A stretch of DNA of 35,667 nt from an archaeon (GTDB lineage Archaea > Thermoplasmatota > Thermoplasmata > JAJSAE01): the NCBI GenBank assembly GCA_024281315.1, contig JAJSAE010000034.1:1-35667 (forward strand), given 5' to 3'. Under the pieces are notes generated by a model, which saw only the letters and a list, made by a program, of their open reading frames with translations, had not been told where the DNA came from and ran no database searches. The stretch's first letter is position 1. Every line of letters begins with the position of its first letter. A program made the position numbers and the translations under genes. This document shows positions 16,001-24,348 of the stretch, piece by piece.

Positions 16001-16514
16001 TATGAAAAGCATTCCGATTCTTCCGTTCGTAATAGTAGGCGTTATGGTTTCTCCTCATTCAATGCGTTATAGCACGAACGACTTCTTTAACCTGTGGGGC
16101 TATATATGGCCCATGGTCACCATTGGCTGGGCTTATGTGGCGCTGCCCGTAAGAAGCAGTGTGCGGGAAATAAATGATAAATCATATGTTCAGGCAGCGA
16201 AGGCGGAGGGTCTTGGAAGGCTGAAACTCATCGGCAGACATATCCTTCCAGGAATTCTGCCCACGGTTGCTGTTTACCTCTTATCCCTTGCAGGGGCTGC
16301 CATTCTTGTAGGGGAGACCATGGCCTTTTTTGGAATCAGCTATGGTATGCTTCCAACATGGGCATTGATGCTAATACACACAATTGTCTGCGGAGGTCTG
16401 GATGCGTGGTGGGGACTCTTTCCACCCGGCCTTGCCATTACACTACTCTCCTTCTCCCTATTCCTTGCAGGGAAATCAGTTGAGGATGCATGTGAGTCTT
16501 CGGAAGCCGAGTAA
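13041..16514 (+). CDS. Single-chain DppB-DppC peptide ABC permease with an inserted PQQ-type beta-propeller
   Basis: A 1157-residue protein joining two permeases that are normally separate. Residues 1-455 are DppB-like: membrane helix at about 13-33, an extracytoplasmic loop of about 150 residues (40-190) with several N-glycosylation sequons, five more helices, and the ATPase-coupling EAA loop DFIRTAVAKGLRERTVRFRH near 353. Residues 480-1157 are DppC-like: first helix near 490-512, then an insert of about 370 residues (roughly 550-920), then YLLGTDSRGLNLW, the remaining helices, and the EAA loop QAAKAEGLGRLKLIGRHILP near 1050. The insert has at least seven, perhaps eight, repeats of the form (Y/F)VxTxxGxVYSLxxxxGxxxW, the pattern of PQQ-like propeller blades, and lies outside the membrane. 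No binding protein or ATPase gene is adjacent. Confidence 0.88.
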   Translation: MTIGKFVLKRGTHAVITLFIVLTLMFIMFRVIPANTAGLLVDPTMCPEAEHEVSVHYGFEEIVSEEKHLNGLEITQNQTIVISYTDYPDLLSLPPDVFSFNVSLTKGPGCNAASITIYHDGRVYGTEPDGIYERNELVGGSGDNTSARVTAFYRNGIPAYINNTEIVVVIYGENITGTEHFDLTFGMKEFRKVPLYIQYFTFMKSMLTLDFGNSFTTGQPAWDVVSDSLMPSLLLMGAAALVSFVVTPLFFSFVSRRRGKASEKALFYSALFFYSVPVFWLTLILLWYFAFQHHIFALGGMTDPSPEGGWHGAGMYLNILWHLSLPLVLLSSVAIAGNILFMRNAVDETMNEDFIRTAVAKGLRERTVRFRHALRNTFSSMSGSIPFLVGVFISVDLIIESILAWPGIGFLFFSETLGQNFPVTQAAFFILALISIGIIFLFEVIHAYLDPRIVSGDKEVLNGGTSFTPFELRVSGVRRWLSVWKRNRAGLFAAGVIVMFVLTAVLAPYITNGDPMGERIPYTDIYVPQTAWVKYMNATPEDLKNSNYEHITTGPVAAFSTYSPIVRVVYVGTDRGNVYSLNTGDGFPAWIKNVDSSNITVIDAENEAAVGLDAYLYVCTESGHILKIHDSSRFNGSSNHSEGNGVILWDYSTGAEITAEPLVDPNSHAVYVANRNGDVFSLDRNSGELIWQAHLDAPVTGGMALSRWNSSLFVGTAGAGGTLYALSLSDGQVTFYSKESGPINGGIVFDEKAGRLYYSIAETLYSVPVSTPQNHSHLTLGGVLTPPAVDMHTGNIYVASEDGTVYSIRSNMSIRWQSSGDWGAITTAPFYFDRLDLLYFGTDSGKFVVMNANDGSPRVFLNTETPISGRPLPVDSVLQQAEIKIDYQRALFVTTSSSVRLMGAAGKSVLPRPPTWIESAPSGNTYLLGTDSRGLNLWNPMIYSSRTALLLGFLTALISVLIGLSLGLVAGYAGGKTDKVITEIAIAMKSIPILPFVIVGVMVSPHSMRYSTNDFFNLWGYIWPMVTIGWAYVALPVRSSVREINDKSYVQAAKAEGLGRLKLIGRHILPGILPTVAVYLLSLAGAAILVGETMAFFGISYGMLPTWALMLIHTIVCGGLDAWWGLFPPGLAITLLSFSLFLAGKSVEDACESSEAE

Positions 16515-16531
16515 TCGAACCCTTCCCCACA

Positions 16532-16542
16532 CTTTTTATATT
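16532..16542 (+). promoter_or_regulatory. TATA-like box for cysS
   Basis: CTTTTTATATT is centred 30 bases before the ATG at 16568; the leader would be only a few bases long. Confidence 0.5.
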
Positions 16543-16567
16543 CCATCCCGATTACCCACTGATTCCA

Positions 16568-17971
16568 ATGATAAGGATACACAACACCATGAGCCGGAAG
16601 AAGGAGGAATTCGTTCCTCTGGAGGACAATAAAGTAAAGATGTATGTATGCGGTGTCACCGTCTACGACTATGTCCACATGGGCCATGCCAGAGCCGCGG
16701 TCATTTACGATGTCATTGTCCGGTGGCTGAGGCGCAGGGGCTACGATGTCACCTACATAACCAACTTCACCGATGTGGACGACAAGATTATCGCAAGGGC
16801 CATTGAGGAGGGGATACCACCGCTGGAACTCTCGGCCGGATACATCGAGGAGTACTTCAGGGACATGGATGCCATAAAGGTGAGGAGGGCCGATTTCTAC
16901 CCCAAGGCCAGCGAGACCATCGGGGACATGATAAAGGTCATATCCGGCCTCATCGAAAAGGGCTATGCCTACGAATCCGGGGGGAGTGTCTATTTCAGCG
17001 TTGAAAGGGTGGAGACCTACGGCAAACTATCTGGCCAGTCCCTTGATGATATGGTAGCGGGAGCACGCATAGAGCCGGATGAGAACAAGAGGAATCCCAT
17101 GGATTTTGCACTATGGAAGGCCGCAAAGCCCGGGGAGGTCTCATGGGGTAGCCCGTGGGGGAAGGGAAGGCCGGGATGGCATATAGAGTGCTCCACAATG
17201 TGCCTCACCTATCTGGGAGAAACAATAGACATCCACGGCGGCGGCACGGACCTCATCTTTCCGCACCACGAGAACGAGATACTTCAATCGGAATCATACA
17301 CAGGCCGCCCTTTTGTTAAGCACTGGATTCACAACGGCATGCTCAATGTTCAGGAGGAGAAGATGTCCAAGTCCCTGAAGAACTTCTTCAGGATACGGGA
17401 TGTGTTAAAGGAATTCTCCCCCGAGGCCATACGCTTCTTCCTGCTGAACACTCACTATCGCAAGCCTCTATCGTACAGTGATTCCGCCATTGCGGAGGCG
17501 GAGAAATCCCTTTCAAAGCTGGTAAACACCGTTGAGGCGCTGCAACGGGGGCTCAAGTCCTCTGCATTTACAGGAAACCATGATGTGGTGGAGCTGTGCG
17601 ACGAGGCGGAGAAGAGGTTCGGAGAGGCCATGGACGACGACTTCAACACGAGGGAGGCCATCGCCGCCCTGTTCGACCTGTCCAGAGAGGCCAATCGGCT
17701 TATGAACGACGGGAATTTGAGCAAGGCGGGGGCTAAAAGCATACTCGAAACATTCCGCAATCTCGATGAAATACTCTCCATTCTGCCGGAAAAACAGGAC
17801 GGGGGCGGAGAGGAACTGGTTGAAAAACTGATGCAACTTCTCATCTCCCTCAGAGAGGATGCCAGAAAGAGAAAGGACTGGACCACTGCCGACAGAATCC
17901 GGGACGAACTGAAGGAGCTGGGCATAGTCATCGAGGACTCGAAGAACGGGCCAGTGTGGAAGAGAGTGTAG
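16568..17971 (+). CDS. cysS: Cysteinyl-tRNA synthetase
   Basis: A 467-residue class I aminoacyl-tRNA synthetase that attaches cysteine to tRNA(Cys). Visible are YVCGVTVYDYVHMGHARA (zinc-binding Cys and the HIGH-equivalent HMGH near residue 36), the second zinc site WHIECSTMC, HGGGTDLIFPHHENE, and KMSKS near 265. The C-terminal DALR and tail domain ends in RKRKDWTTADRIRDELKELGI, as in complete CysRS. Its presence suggests direct Cys-tRNA formation and not only the SepRS/SepCysS route. It is followed after 10 bases by a radical SAM gene, probably on the same transcript. Confidence 0.97.
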   Translation: MIRIHNTMSRKKEEFVPLEDNKVKMYVCGVTVYDYVHMGHARAAVIYDVIVRWLRRRGYDVTYITNFTDVDDKIIARAIEEGIPPLELSAGYIEEYFRDMDAIKVRRADFYPKASETIGDMIKVISGLIEKGYAYESGGSVYFSVERVETYGKLSGQSLDDMVAGARIEPDENKRNPMDFALWKAAKPGEVSWGSPWGKGRPGWHIECSTMCLTYLGETIDIHGGGTDLIFPHHENEILQSESYTGRPFVKHWIHNGMLNVQEEKMSKSLKNFFRIRDVLKEFSPEAIRFFLLNTHYRKPLSYSDSAIAEAEKSLSKLVNTVEALQRGLKSSAFTGNHDVVELCDEAEKRFGEAMDDDFNTREAIAALFDLSREANRLMNDGNLSKAGAKSILETFRNLDEILSILPEKQDGGGEELVEKLMQLLISLREDARKRKDWTTADRIRDELKELGIVIEDSKNGPVWKRV

Positions 17972-17981
17972 AGGTACGCAG

Positions 17982-19007
17982 ATGAACGAATGGGCCGTGA
18001 AAAAGGCGAAACTGCTGGCATCCCCTCCTATTTACATCCCGAAGGACTCGCTCCCAAGATTCCTTGAGGTTTCTTCCACAGGGCCGGGTGCCGGAACGAG
18101 AAGCGTCTTTATCAGGTTCGGCAATCACAGGGTTATCAAGGAGGTTTCTTCGGCTCATTCCTCTGATGCATTTGTCATGAGGAGGAACGGGGGCAGTTAC
18201 GACCTTTTTTCTCCGGACGGCAGCCTCTTTCTTTCCGATGTGGAGGTGGAGAGAAGCATCATACATGCACCCGGACAGGCCTTTCTGAACATAGAGCAGA
18301 GGTGTGTGTTCCACTGCGCCTTCTGCACATCCCGCAGGATAAAGAACCGGACGGCCGGCCTCTCGGATGAGAAAATACTAGACATGCTGGATGATGCTGT
18401 TGGAAAAGGGGCAAAGGGCGTTGCGCTTACAAGCGGAGTGTGGCCCGACATAAATTCTTCGGTGGAGAGGGTTGCCAGTCTTCTGTCCGAGTTTCACGAA
18501 GCGCACCCGGATGTGGTTCTCGGAGCGGAGATATATACGGAGAGCAGGGAGGACCTTCTGAGGCTCAAAGAGTCGGGAGTTACAGAGCTCAAGATAAATG
18601 TTGAGGTGGCGACAAAGGGACTGTGTGAAAAGCTCTGCCCGGAAAAGGACTTCGAAAGGGTGCACGCTGTTCTGGAAGAGGCCGTTTCTATCTTCGGCAG
18701 GGGTTCTGTGACATCCAACATCATCTACGGCCTTGGAGAAAGCGATGAGGATGTGCTTTCGGAGGCGGAAAGGCTTGCTGGCATGGGCGTGATTCCGAAC
18801 CTGCGGGCATTACGCTTAAACCATGCGAATGTGAGGACGCTGAGAAATGCGGGGATAGAGCCTGAAAGGGTGTCCAGCGGCAGAATGCTCGCCCTTGCAA
18901 CGGCTCAGAAGGAAATTCTGGAGAGGCATAATCTCGCCACCTTTGGGTTCAAAACCATGTGCTTTGCGTGTTCGGCCTGTGACATTCAGCCTTTCATTGA
19001 TTTCTAG
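17982..19007 (+). CDS. Radical SAM protein, biotin synthase-related (COG2516-like)
   Basis: A 341-residue radical SAM enzyme. The cluster-binding motif is CVFHCAFC (Cys108, Cys112, Cys115), preceded by a 100-residue N-terminal domain and followed by the TIM-barrel features TSGVWPD, EIYTES, ELKINVEVA and IIYGLGE. The C terminus has an extra cysteine set (CFACSACDIQPF), which may bind a second iron-sulfur cluster or substrate. This layout fits the uncharacterised archaeal group described as biotin synthase-related. The reaction is unknown. GAGGT lies 8 bases before the ATG, and the gene follows cysS by 10 bases; a link to cysteine or sulfur chemistry is possible but only suggested by position. 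Confidence 0.85.
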   Translation: MNEWAVKKAKLLASPPIYIPKDSLPRFLEVSSTGPGAGTRSVFIRFGNHRVIKEVSSAHSSDAFVMRRNGGSYDLFSPDGSLFLSDVEVERSIIHAPGQAFLNIEQRCVFHCAFCTSRRIKNRTAGLSDEKILDMLDDAVGKGAKGVALTSGVWPDINSSVERVASLLSEFHEAHPDVVLGAEIYTESREDLLRLKESGVTELKINVEVATKGLCEKLCPEKDFERVHAVLEEAVSIFGRGSVTSNIIYGLGESDEDVLSEAERLAGMGVIPNLRALRLNHANVRTLRNAGIEPERVSSGRMLALATAQKEILERHNLATFGFKTMCFACSACDIQPFIDF

Positions 19008-19031
19008 GGGACACAGCCATATTTAACCAAA

Positions 19032-19041
19032 CCTTTAAATA
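19032..19041 (+). promoter_or_regulatory. TATA-like box for the surface protein gene
   Basis: CCTTTAAATA predicts a start near 19063 and a leader of about 36 bases that carries a hairpin and an AAGGAG ribosome site. Confidence 0.5.
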
Positions 19042-19063
19042 GCTGGTAGAAGTTTTGGTGCTA

Positions 19064-19081
19064 TTCGAAGGTTGCTTCGGA
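19064..19081 (+). promoter_or_regulatory. Hairpin at the predicted 5' end of the surface-protein mRNA
   Basis: TTCGAAG, loop GTTG, then CTTCGGA form a 7-pair stem with one G-T wobble. It begins at about the predicted transcription start and ends 3 bases before AAGGAGTGATG. Confidence 0.35.
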
Positions 19082-19098
19082 TTAAGGAGTGATGAGAG

Positions 19099-22000
19099 AT
19101 GAAATACAGGAAAGAATTGAACAGTTCAGCGGTTAGATTGATTGTTGTCGGCATAATCTTTATGTTTCTGGTGCCAGCAGACCCTCTGATGGGTAGTGGT
19201 TTTGATTCCGCACCTTTGCCTGCTGCCACTGTGGATTCACCTGATATAAACACTGTGGTTATGCAGATGGACAGTACGGAGATGGAGGATACTTTCATAT
19301 GGGAACATCCCACCTATCGGGAGAGCAACTATGGGGCAACGAACTTTGTCGCATTGGGATTCGAGACTTCGGGCCACGAACTTAGGGGTATGGTTCGATT
19401 TCCAGTAGATAGCATATCGGACGGGAATATTTTAAGCGCTACTCTGTCGTTCTATGTTTCCTCTATCTACGGAAATGATAATGACAATCTGGGACTAAAT
19501 GTGACCGCCCACCCTGTGGTGCAGCCGTGGACAGAGGGCTCCGGAGACTATTGGACAACCCCTCTGGGTAGCAAAAATGACACTAACTGGAACAACAGGA
19601 CATATGGGGTTCAGTGGGGTGCACCCGGCGGCGATTACCTAACAACAATAGTTTCCTATGCCAATATATCTCAGGATTCAGTTTGGTTCTCGCTCAATAT
19701 AACAGATGCTGTTTTGGCATGGAAGAACGGGAGTCTGCCCAATTACGGCCTTATGCTCACGGGAAGCCCGGTTAATTCCAGTGCGGATGTATATGCGTGG
19801 CTGATATCCAGCGACGATATCAATTACCCGGAACTGCACCCAAAACTCACTATAACCTACGGTGCCCGGATAAACCAGCCGGTATCAGCAATAAATACCG
19901 ATGAGGACACGCCGGTTGACATAGACCTCAGTGGGAGGGGTGAGGGAACAGTGGTTTCAACATCCGGAAGCGACGGAGCGAGTAACTACTGGCCGTTCTA
20001 CACACAACGTGTTTCAGGCAGGTTCCAGGCCCTTTATTATCCAGATCAGGTAGGCGCGGAGGGAAAGATAATGCGCATAGCCCTGAATAGAACCAGCATG
20101 GCAGCTAACAACATAAGCAATCTTAGGATATATATGGCACACACAAATCTAACAAACCTTACAGACACATTTGATAACAATTATCTGGGATTTCTCACGG
20201 AAGTATTGAATGAGCCAGAATATGTATTAAACTCATCCGATTCCGATTCATGGCTCTATTTTGATCTGAACGGGAATTTTACCTATGATTCCAAATACAA
20301 CCTTCTTGTCGAAATACGCTGGAACGGAACAGGAGGAACGACGGTTCCTACATGGAGCAGCAGCGCAGGGGGATTAAGAAGGGCATACGCATTTGGTGAC
20401 AGCACATACACTGCTGCGGGATCAGATGGACTCTTGCCTGTGATGAAGTTCTATGTGGACGCAGTTAAAACAGGAATACTGGATGAAAAAGGAGTGAACA
20501 ACATAATCCCATTCTGCCCGGGCTTTTCCACATACGATGCCATGCGGATGCAGGTTCTTTACCCCAGCACAACGGTTCAGAACTCGGGCTATATAAAAGA
20601 GATAGCATTCAGGCTGGGAGACACCTATCAGAACTGGGCGAATGTGAGCCAGTTTAGCGTGAGAATGGCACATTCTGATAACACCAGTCTGTCAACAAAC
20701 TTTGATGAGAACTACATAGGAAGTCTGGAAGAGGTTGTTAATAGAAGCTATTTCAATGCAAGCACGGATGGAAACCACGGATGGCTTTCAATACCATTGG
20801 ACACTCCTTTTCACTATGACGAAACCCACAACCTTCTTGTGGAGATAAGATGGGATGGAGGATCAAGAGACCCCTCTCATTCTGGAGTTGGGTTACAGAC
20901 CGTGCAGACAGGGAACGATACGAGACTGATTGCCGACAGCACTAATGCAAGCACAGGCTCTGTGGGAGATGTGGAGTATGCAGCCAGATTCACATTCGCT
21001 AACTACCCTGCATTCACATGGTCAGCCACAAGCTCCAACACAAGCCTTTTCACAGCGAGCATAGTCAATAACGCCCTGCACATCGAGCCGGTCGCCAATG
21101 CATACGGCAGCGGAACCGTGGAGTTGACGCTGCATAACGGCCCCTACTCAACCACACAGACAATTCCGGTTACCATAAATCCGGTGAACGATGCGCCTGT
21201 TATAAGCGCAGTACCGGATATTACCTGCACGGAGGATATTGCCTATACTCTGGACATGGCCGATTACATGTCCGATGTGGATAATAGCCTTGATGAACTT
21301 ACGGTAAGCACAGACTCTGCCTACGCCACGGTAAACGGAAGCGTTATAAGATTCCTTTACCCGGAAGGGATACTGGGCGATAACATAAACATAACAGTGG
21401 AAGACCCGCAGCACCTTTCTGCAACGATAGAGGTTCAGGTAACAGTTACACCTGTAAATGACGCCCCGGTTATCTCCGGTTTACCCCAGATTATAAGTTG
21501 CACTGAGGATCTTAATTACACCCTTGATATGAGCCTCTACACATCGGATGTGGACAATTCTCTGGAAGACCTGACATTTACGACGAATTCACAATATGCT
21601 ACCGTGGATGGACACAATATAACCCTCAACTATCCAGAAGGCATTACCGAAGAAACTATAACAATAATAGTCGAGGACCCGGCTCATTTAAATGCCACGG
21701 CCAGCGTTGATGTCTCTATTACCCCGGTGAACGATGCGCCTGTTATATCCGACCTTCCTGTTTCAATCACATGTACGGAGGCCGCAGACTACAGACTTGA
21801 TATGAGCCTCTATGTGTCGGATGCGGACAACTCTCTGGACGAACTGACATTTTCCACCAATTCCTCCTATGCGACAGTTGACGGACACAATATAATATTC
21901 AACTATCCATACGGGAGCAATGGGGAAACTGTAACGATAACGGTTGAGGACCCCGGCCATCTCACAGCAACAGCAGATATGCATGTATTCATAAACCTCG

Positions 22001-22854
22001 GGGAGAGGCCATCTGTACTGAATCTTTCTGCTGACGGGAACAGGATAAAGGTGCTCTTTGATACGGACATGAACATGAGTTCCGTTGAATCCGCATTCTC
22101 CATGTCTAAAAACAGCTCCTCCGTAACAGGTACATTTATCTGGTTGGACGCAAGAACATTTGTCTTTACACCTTCCGTGGTGGTGAATGGAACCTATGAC
22201 ATAAACATTGGAACCGGTGCCATGGCCGCAACCGGTGCGCCCATGCTATCCGCTTACTCTGGCAACTACACCGCTCCCGCAGACCTTGACAGCGACGGAG
22301 ACGGCATGCCCGATTTGTGGGAGTCAGTCAATGGCTTCAACCCGCTGAACTATTCGGATGCCGCAACCGATGCAGACCACGACGGTCTCTCTAATTTCCT
22401 TGAATACAGAGAGGGCACGGAACCGAGGAACAACGACACGGACGGCGATGGTATAGTGGACGGATTCGATGCGGCCCCCCTTACGCCATTCACACCAACT
22501 GAGGATACTGGCTCTGCAAGTCAGTCTTCAGCGGCGTTTGACCCGATGCTGATTCTGGTTATCCTGCTGCTTGTTGTGGTTGTGATTCTGGCGGTAATGC
22601 TTGTAAGGAAGAAGCCGGGAGCGCCCGCTTCGCAGCCGCAGGGATATGTCCCTGTTGAAACTGCTGCCCCGCCTGCTGAAGCTTATGAAGGGCAGCCGCC
22701 TGCACCACCGGCGGAGGAGAACCTCGCAGAAACTCCTGCTGAAACCAGAGAGTCTATTCAGGGCGGTAAGGCTGAGGGTGGCACCCAGGAAGATACGGTA
22801 TCTGCAGAGGATTCAGATGTGCCAGGAGAGGTTCTAGACCTCAACGAGTTCTGA
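19099..22854 (+). CDS. Large membrane-anchored surface glycoprotein with DNRLRE, cadherin-like, Ig-like and TSP3-type repeats
   Basis: A 1251-residue exported protein. Order of parts: signal peptide (about 1-35); DNRLRE-like domain (about 63-255, with DTFIWEHPTYRESNYG); two homologous beta domains (about 304-413 and 478-590, sharing NLLVEIRW); three cadherin-like repeats of 90-91 residues, each opening PVNDAPVIS (about 695-965); a Big_5/SbsA-type Ig domain (about 970-1055); calcium-binding DxDGDG loops (about 1060-1130); one membrane helix (about 1150-1171); RKK stop-transfer and a proline/glutamate-rich cytoplasmic tail. Dozens of NxS/T sequons make heavy N-glycosylation likely. It probably acts in the cell envelope or adhesion. 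AAGGAG lies 9 bases before the ATG. The architecture is common in Thermoplasmata, but the function of this member is unknown. Confidence 0.85.
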   Translation: MKYRKELNSSAVRLIVVGIIFMFLVPADPLMGSGFDSAPLPAATVDSPDINTVVMQMDSTEMEDTFIWEHPTYRESNYGATNFVALGFETSGHELRGMVRFPVDSISDGNILSATLSFYVSSIYGNDNDNLGLNVTAHPVVQPWTEGSGDYWTTPLGSKNDTNWNNRTYGVQWGAPGGDYLTTIVSYANISQDSVWFSLNITDAVLAWKNGSLPNYGLMLTGSPVNSSADVYAWLISSDDINYPELHPKLTITYGARINQPVSAINTDEDTPVDIDLSGRGEGTVVSTSGSDGASNYWPFYTQRVSGRFQALYYPDQVGAEGKIMRIALNRTSMAANNISNLRIYMAHTNLTNLTDTFDNNYLGFLTEVLNEPEYVLNSSDSDSWLYFDLNGNFTYDSKYNLLVEIRWNGTGGTTVPTWSSSAGGLRRAYAFGDSTYTAAGSDGLLPVMKFYVDAVKTGILDEKGVNNIIPFCPGFSTYDAMRMQVLYPSTTVQNSGYIKEIAFRLGDTYQNWANVSQFSVRMAHSDNTSLSTNFDENYIGSLEEVVNRSYFNASTDGNHGWLSIPLDTPFHYDETHNLLVEIRWDGGSRDPSHSGVGLQTVQTGNDTRLIADSTNASTGSVGDVEYAARFTFANYPAFTWSATSSNTSLFTASIVNNALHIEPVANAYGSGTVELTLHNGPYSTTQTIPVTINPVNDAPVISAVPDITCTEDIAYTLDMADYMSDVDNSLDELTVSTDSAYATVNGSVIRFLYPEGILGDNINITVEDPQHLSATIEVQVTVTPVNDAPVISGLPQIISCTEDLNYTLDMSLYTSDVDNSLEDLTFTTNSQYATVDGHNITLNYPEGITEETITIIVEDPAHLNATASVDVSITPVNDAPVISDLPVSITCTEAADYRLDMSLYVSDADNSLDELTFSTNSSYATVDGHNIIFNYPYGSNGETVTITVEDPGHLTATADMHVFINLGERPSVLNLSADGNRIKVLFDTDMNMSSVESAFSMSKNSSSVTGTFIWLDARTFVFTPSVVVNGTYDINIGTGAMAATGAPMLSAYSGNYTAPADLDSDGDGMPDLWESVNGFNPLNYSDAATDADHDGLSNFLEYREGTEPRNNDTDGDGIVDGFDAAPLTPFTPTEDTGSASQSSAAFDPMLILVILLLVVVVILAVMLVRKKPGAPASQPQGYVPVETAAPPAEAYEGQPPAPPAEENLAETPAETRESIQGGKAEGGTQEDTVSAEDSDVPGEVLDLNEF
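21181..21996 (+). repeat. Three tandem cadherin-like repeats inside the surface protein gene
   Basis: Units of about 270-273 bases begin near 21181, 21451 and 21724, each with DNA encoding PVNDAPVIS. The first and third share CCGGTGAACGATGCGCCTGT, so DNA similarity is still high at the junctions and points to recent duplication or gene conversion. Confidence 0.8.
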
Positions 22855-22864
22855 ACAAAACCCC

Positions 22865-22884
22865 TTTTTTTACTTATTTTTTTT
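22865..22884 (+). terminator. Oligo-T terminator after the surface protein gene
   Basis: T7 (22865-22871) and T8 (22877-22884) tracts follow CCCC a few bases after the stop codon, the usual archaeal termination signal. No stem-loop is needed. Confidence 0.6.
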
Positions 22885-22912
22885 ATGTCCGATTCATCCT
22901 ACCAAGGCGCCA

Positions 22913-22922
22913 GAATTAAATA
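22913..22922 (+). promoter_or_regulatory. TATA-like box for acdA
   Basis: GAATTAAATA is centred 27 bases before the ATG at 22945, fitting a leaderless transcript and favouring ATG 22945 over TTG 22939. Confidence 0.5.
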
Positions 22923-22944
22923 GGAGCAGTCTATTCCTTTGGTT

Positions 22945-24345
22945 ATGTCAGGCCATAATCTGCAATCAATGTTTTCGCCCCATTCCATAGCGGTCATAGG
23001 TGCGGCCAGAGAACACATGAAGATGGGAAACGCAACCCTGCTGAATGTACTTGTTCATGGTTTTGAAGGGAAGATATACCCGATAAATCCCAAGGCGGAC
23101 AGCATCATGGGCCTCAAATGCTATCCGTCTGTTCTCGATGTGCAGAACGAAATAGACATGGCCATAATAGTCATACCCGCTAAATATGTCCCGGGCGCCA
23201 TGGAGGACTGTGCAAAGAAGGGTATAAAGAGCGTTATAATCATCAGTGCCGGATTCGGGGAGATCGGTGGTGAAGGAAAGGTCCTTGAGGATAAAGTGCT
23301 GGAGATTGCCAGAAGGAGCGGCATAAGGGTTATCGGCCCCAATACCATGGGCTATAAGAGTCCCGTGGATAATCTGGATGCCAGTTTCGTATTCGGTATG
23401 GCGTATCCGGGAGACATTGCTCTCGCAAGTCAGAGTGGAGCACTGGCCATAGGTATGATTGCTCATGCAAATATGGAGATGATCGGCCTGTCCCGTATAA
23501 TCAGCGTTGGGAACAAGATTGATGTGGACGATGCGGAGCTCATAGAGTATCTGGACAGCGATGATAAGACAAAGGTTATAACCATGTATATCGAGGGAAT
23601 AAAGGACGGAAGGCGCTTTTTTGAGGCTGCAAAGCGCTCATGTAAGCCGATAGTGGTCATCAAGTCCGGCCGGACAAAAGCAGGAGCGGCAGCGGCAAAA
23701 ACACATACCGGCTCACTCAGTGGTTCGGATGTGGTCTATAATTCAATATTTCGTCAGGCGGGAATTCATAGAGCAAGAGACGCTACCCAACTGTTCGATT
23801 TTGCCAGAGCGCTTGCGAATCTGCCGCTTCCGAAGGGGAGAAATGTGGGAATCGTTACCAACGGCGGTGGTGCGGGAATCCTCATGAGCGACTTCTGTTC
23901 CATGAAAGGGCTCAATATTGTTCAGCCTTCGGAAGAAACAAAGGCAAAATTGAGAGAGATACTGCCGAGCATTTCGGTTCCAAGAAATCCCGTTGATGTT
24001 ATAGGTGATGCTGGTTTTTACAGGTATTATTCCAGTGCAAAAGCTCTTCTTGAGGACCCTTCTGTGGACGGCGTTATTGTGATATCTGTTCACGGGGGAT
24101 ACGCGAGGCCGAGAGAGTTCGTGGGAGCGATACTGAAGTTATACGAGGACATGAAGGAAGGAACCATCCCCGAGAAGCCAGTCATAGTCTGCTGGGTCGG
24201 TGGAAAAGAGTATAACGATGTGGTGTTTGACCTGAAGATTAAGGGAATACCGGCCTATCCCACCACGGAAAGGGCGGCAGAGGTCATGCATGTGCTTCTT
24301 GAAGAGTACGAGAGAATGGAAAGGATGGGAGAAAGGGGAAATTAG
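22945..24345 (+). CDS. acdA: ADP-forming acetyl/acyl-CoA synthetase, alpha subunit
   Basis: A 466-residue protein with the alpha-subunit layout of archaeal ADP-forming acyl-CoA synthetases: CoA-binding Rossmann domain (SIAVIGAAREHMKMGNATL, about 14-130), then two succinyl-CoA-ligase-like flavodoxin domains. The phosphohistidine segment is AKTHTGSLSGSD (His254). The ATP-grasp beta subunit is not fused and not in the window, so it must be encoded elsewhere. The enzyme makes ATP from acyl-CoA, ADP and phosphate in the cytoplasm, a hallmark of peptide- or sugar-fermenting archaea. Which acyl-CoA it prefers (acetyl, branched, aryl) cannot be read. It converges on the nonulosonate cluster with only 3 bases between stop codons. 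Confidence 0.9.
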   Translation: MSGHNLQSMFSPHSIAVIGAAREHMKMGNATLLNVLVHGFEGKIYPINPKADSIMGLKCYPSVLDVQNEIDMAIIVIPAKYVPGAMEDCAKKGIKSVIIISAGFGEIGGEGKVLEDKVLEIARRSGIRVIGPNTMGYKSPVDNLDASFVFGMAYPGDIALASQSGALAIGMIAHANMEMIGLSRIISVGNKIDVDDAELIEYLDSDDKTKVITMYIEGIKDGRRFFEAAKRSCKPIVVIKSGRTKAGAAAAKTHTGSLSGSDVVYNSIFRQAGIHRARDATQLFDFARALANLPLPKGRNVGIVTNGGGAGILMSDFCSMKGLNIVQPSEETKAKLREILPSISVPRNPVDVIGDAGFYRYYSSAKALLEDPSVDGVIVISVHGGYARPREFVGAILKLYEDMKEGTIPEKPVIVCWVGGKEYNDVVFDLKIKGIPAYPTTERAAEVMHVLLEEYERMERMGERGN

Positions 24346-24348
24346 TGT

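Noticed and set aside
16515-16567. Possible small RNA or tRNA between the permease gene and cysS
   Set aside because: The gap is too short for a tRNA and contains only the cysS TATA-like box; other intergenic gaps also showed no cloverleaf.
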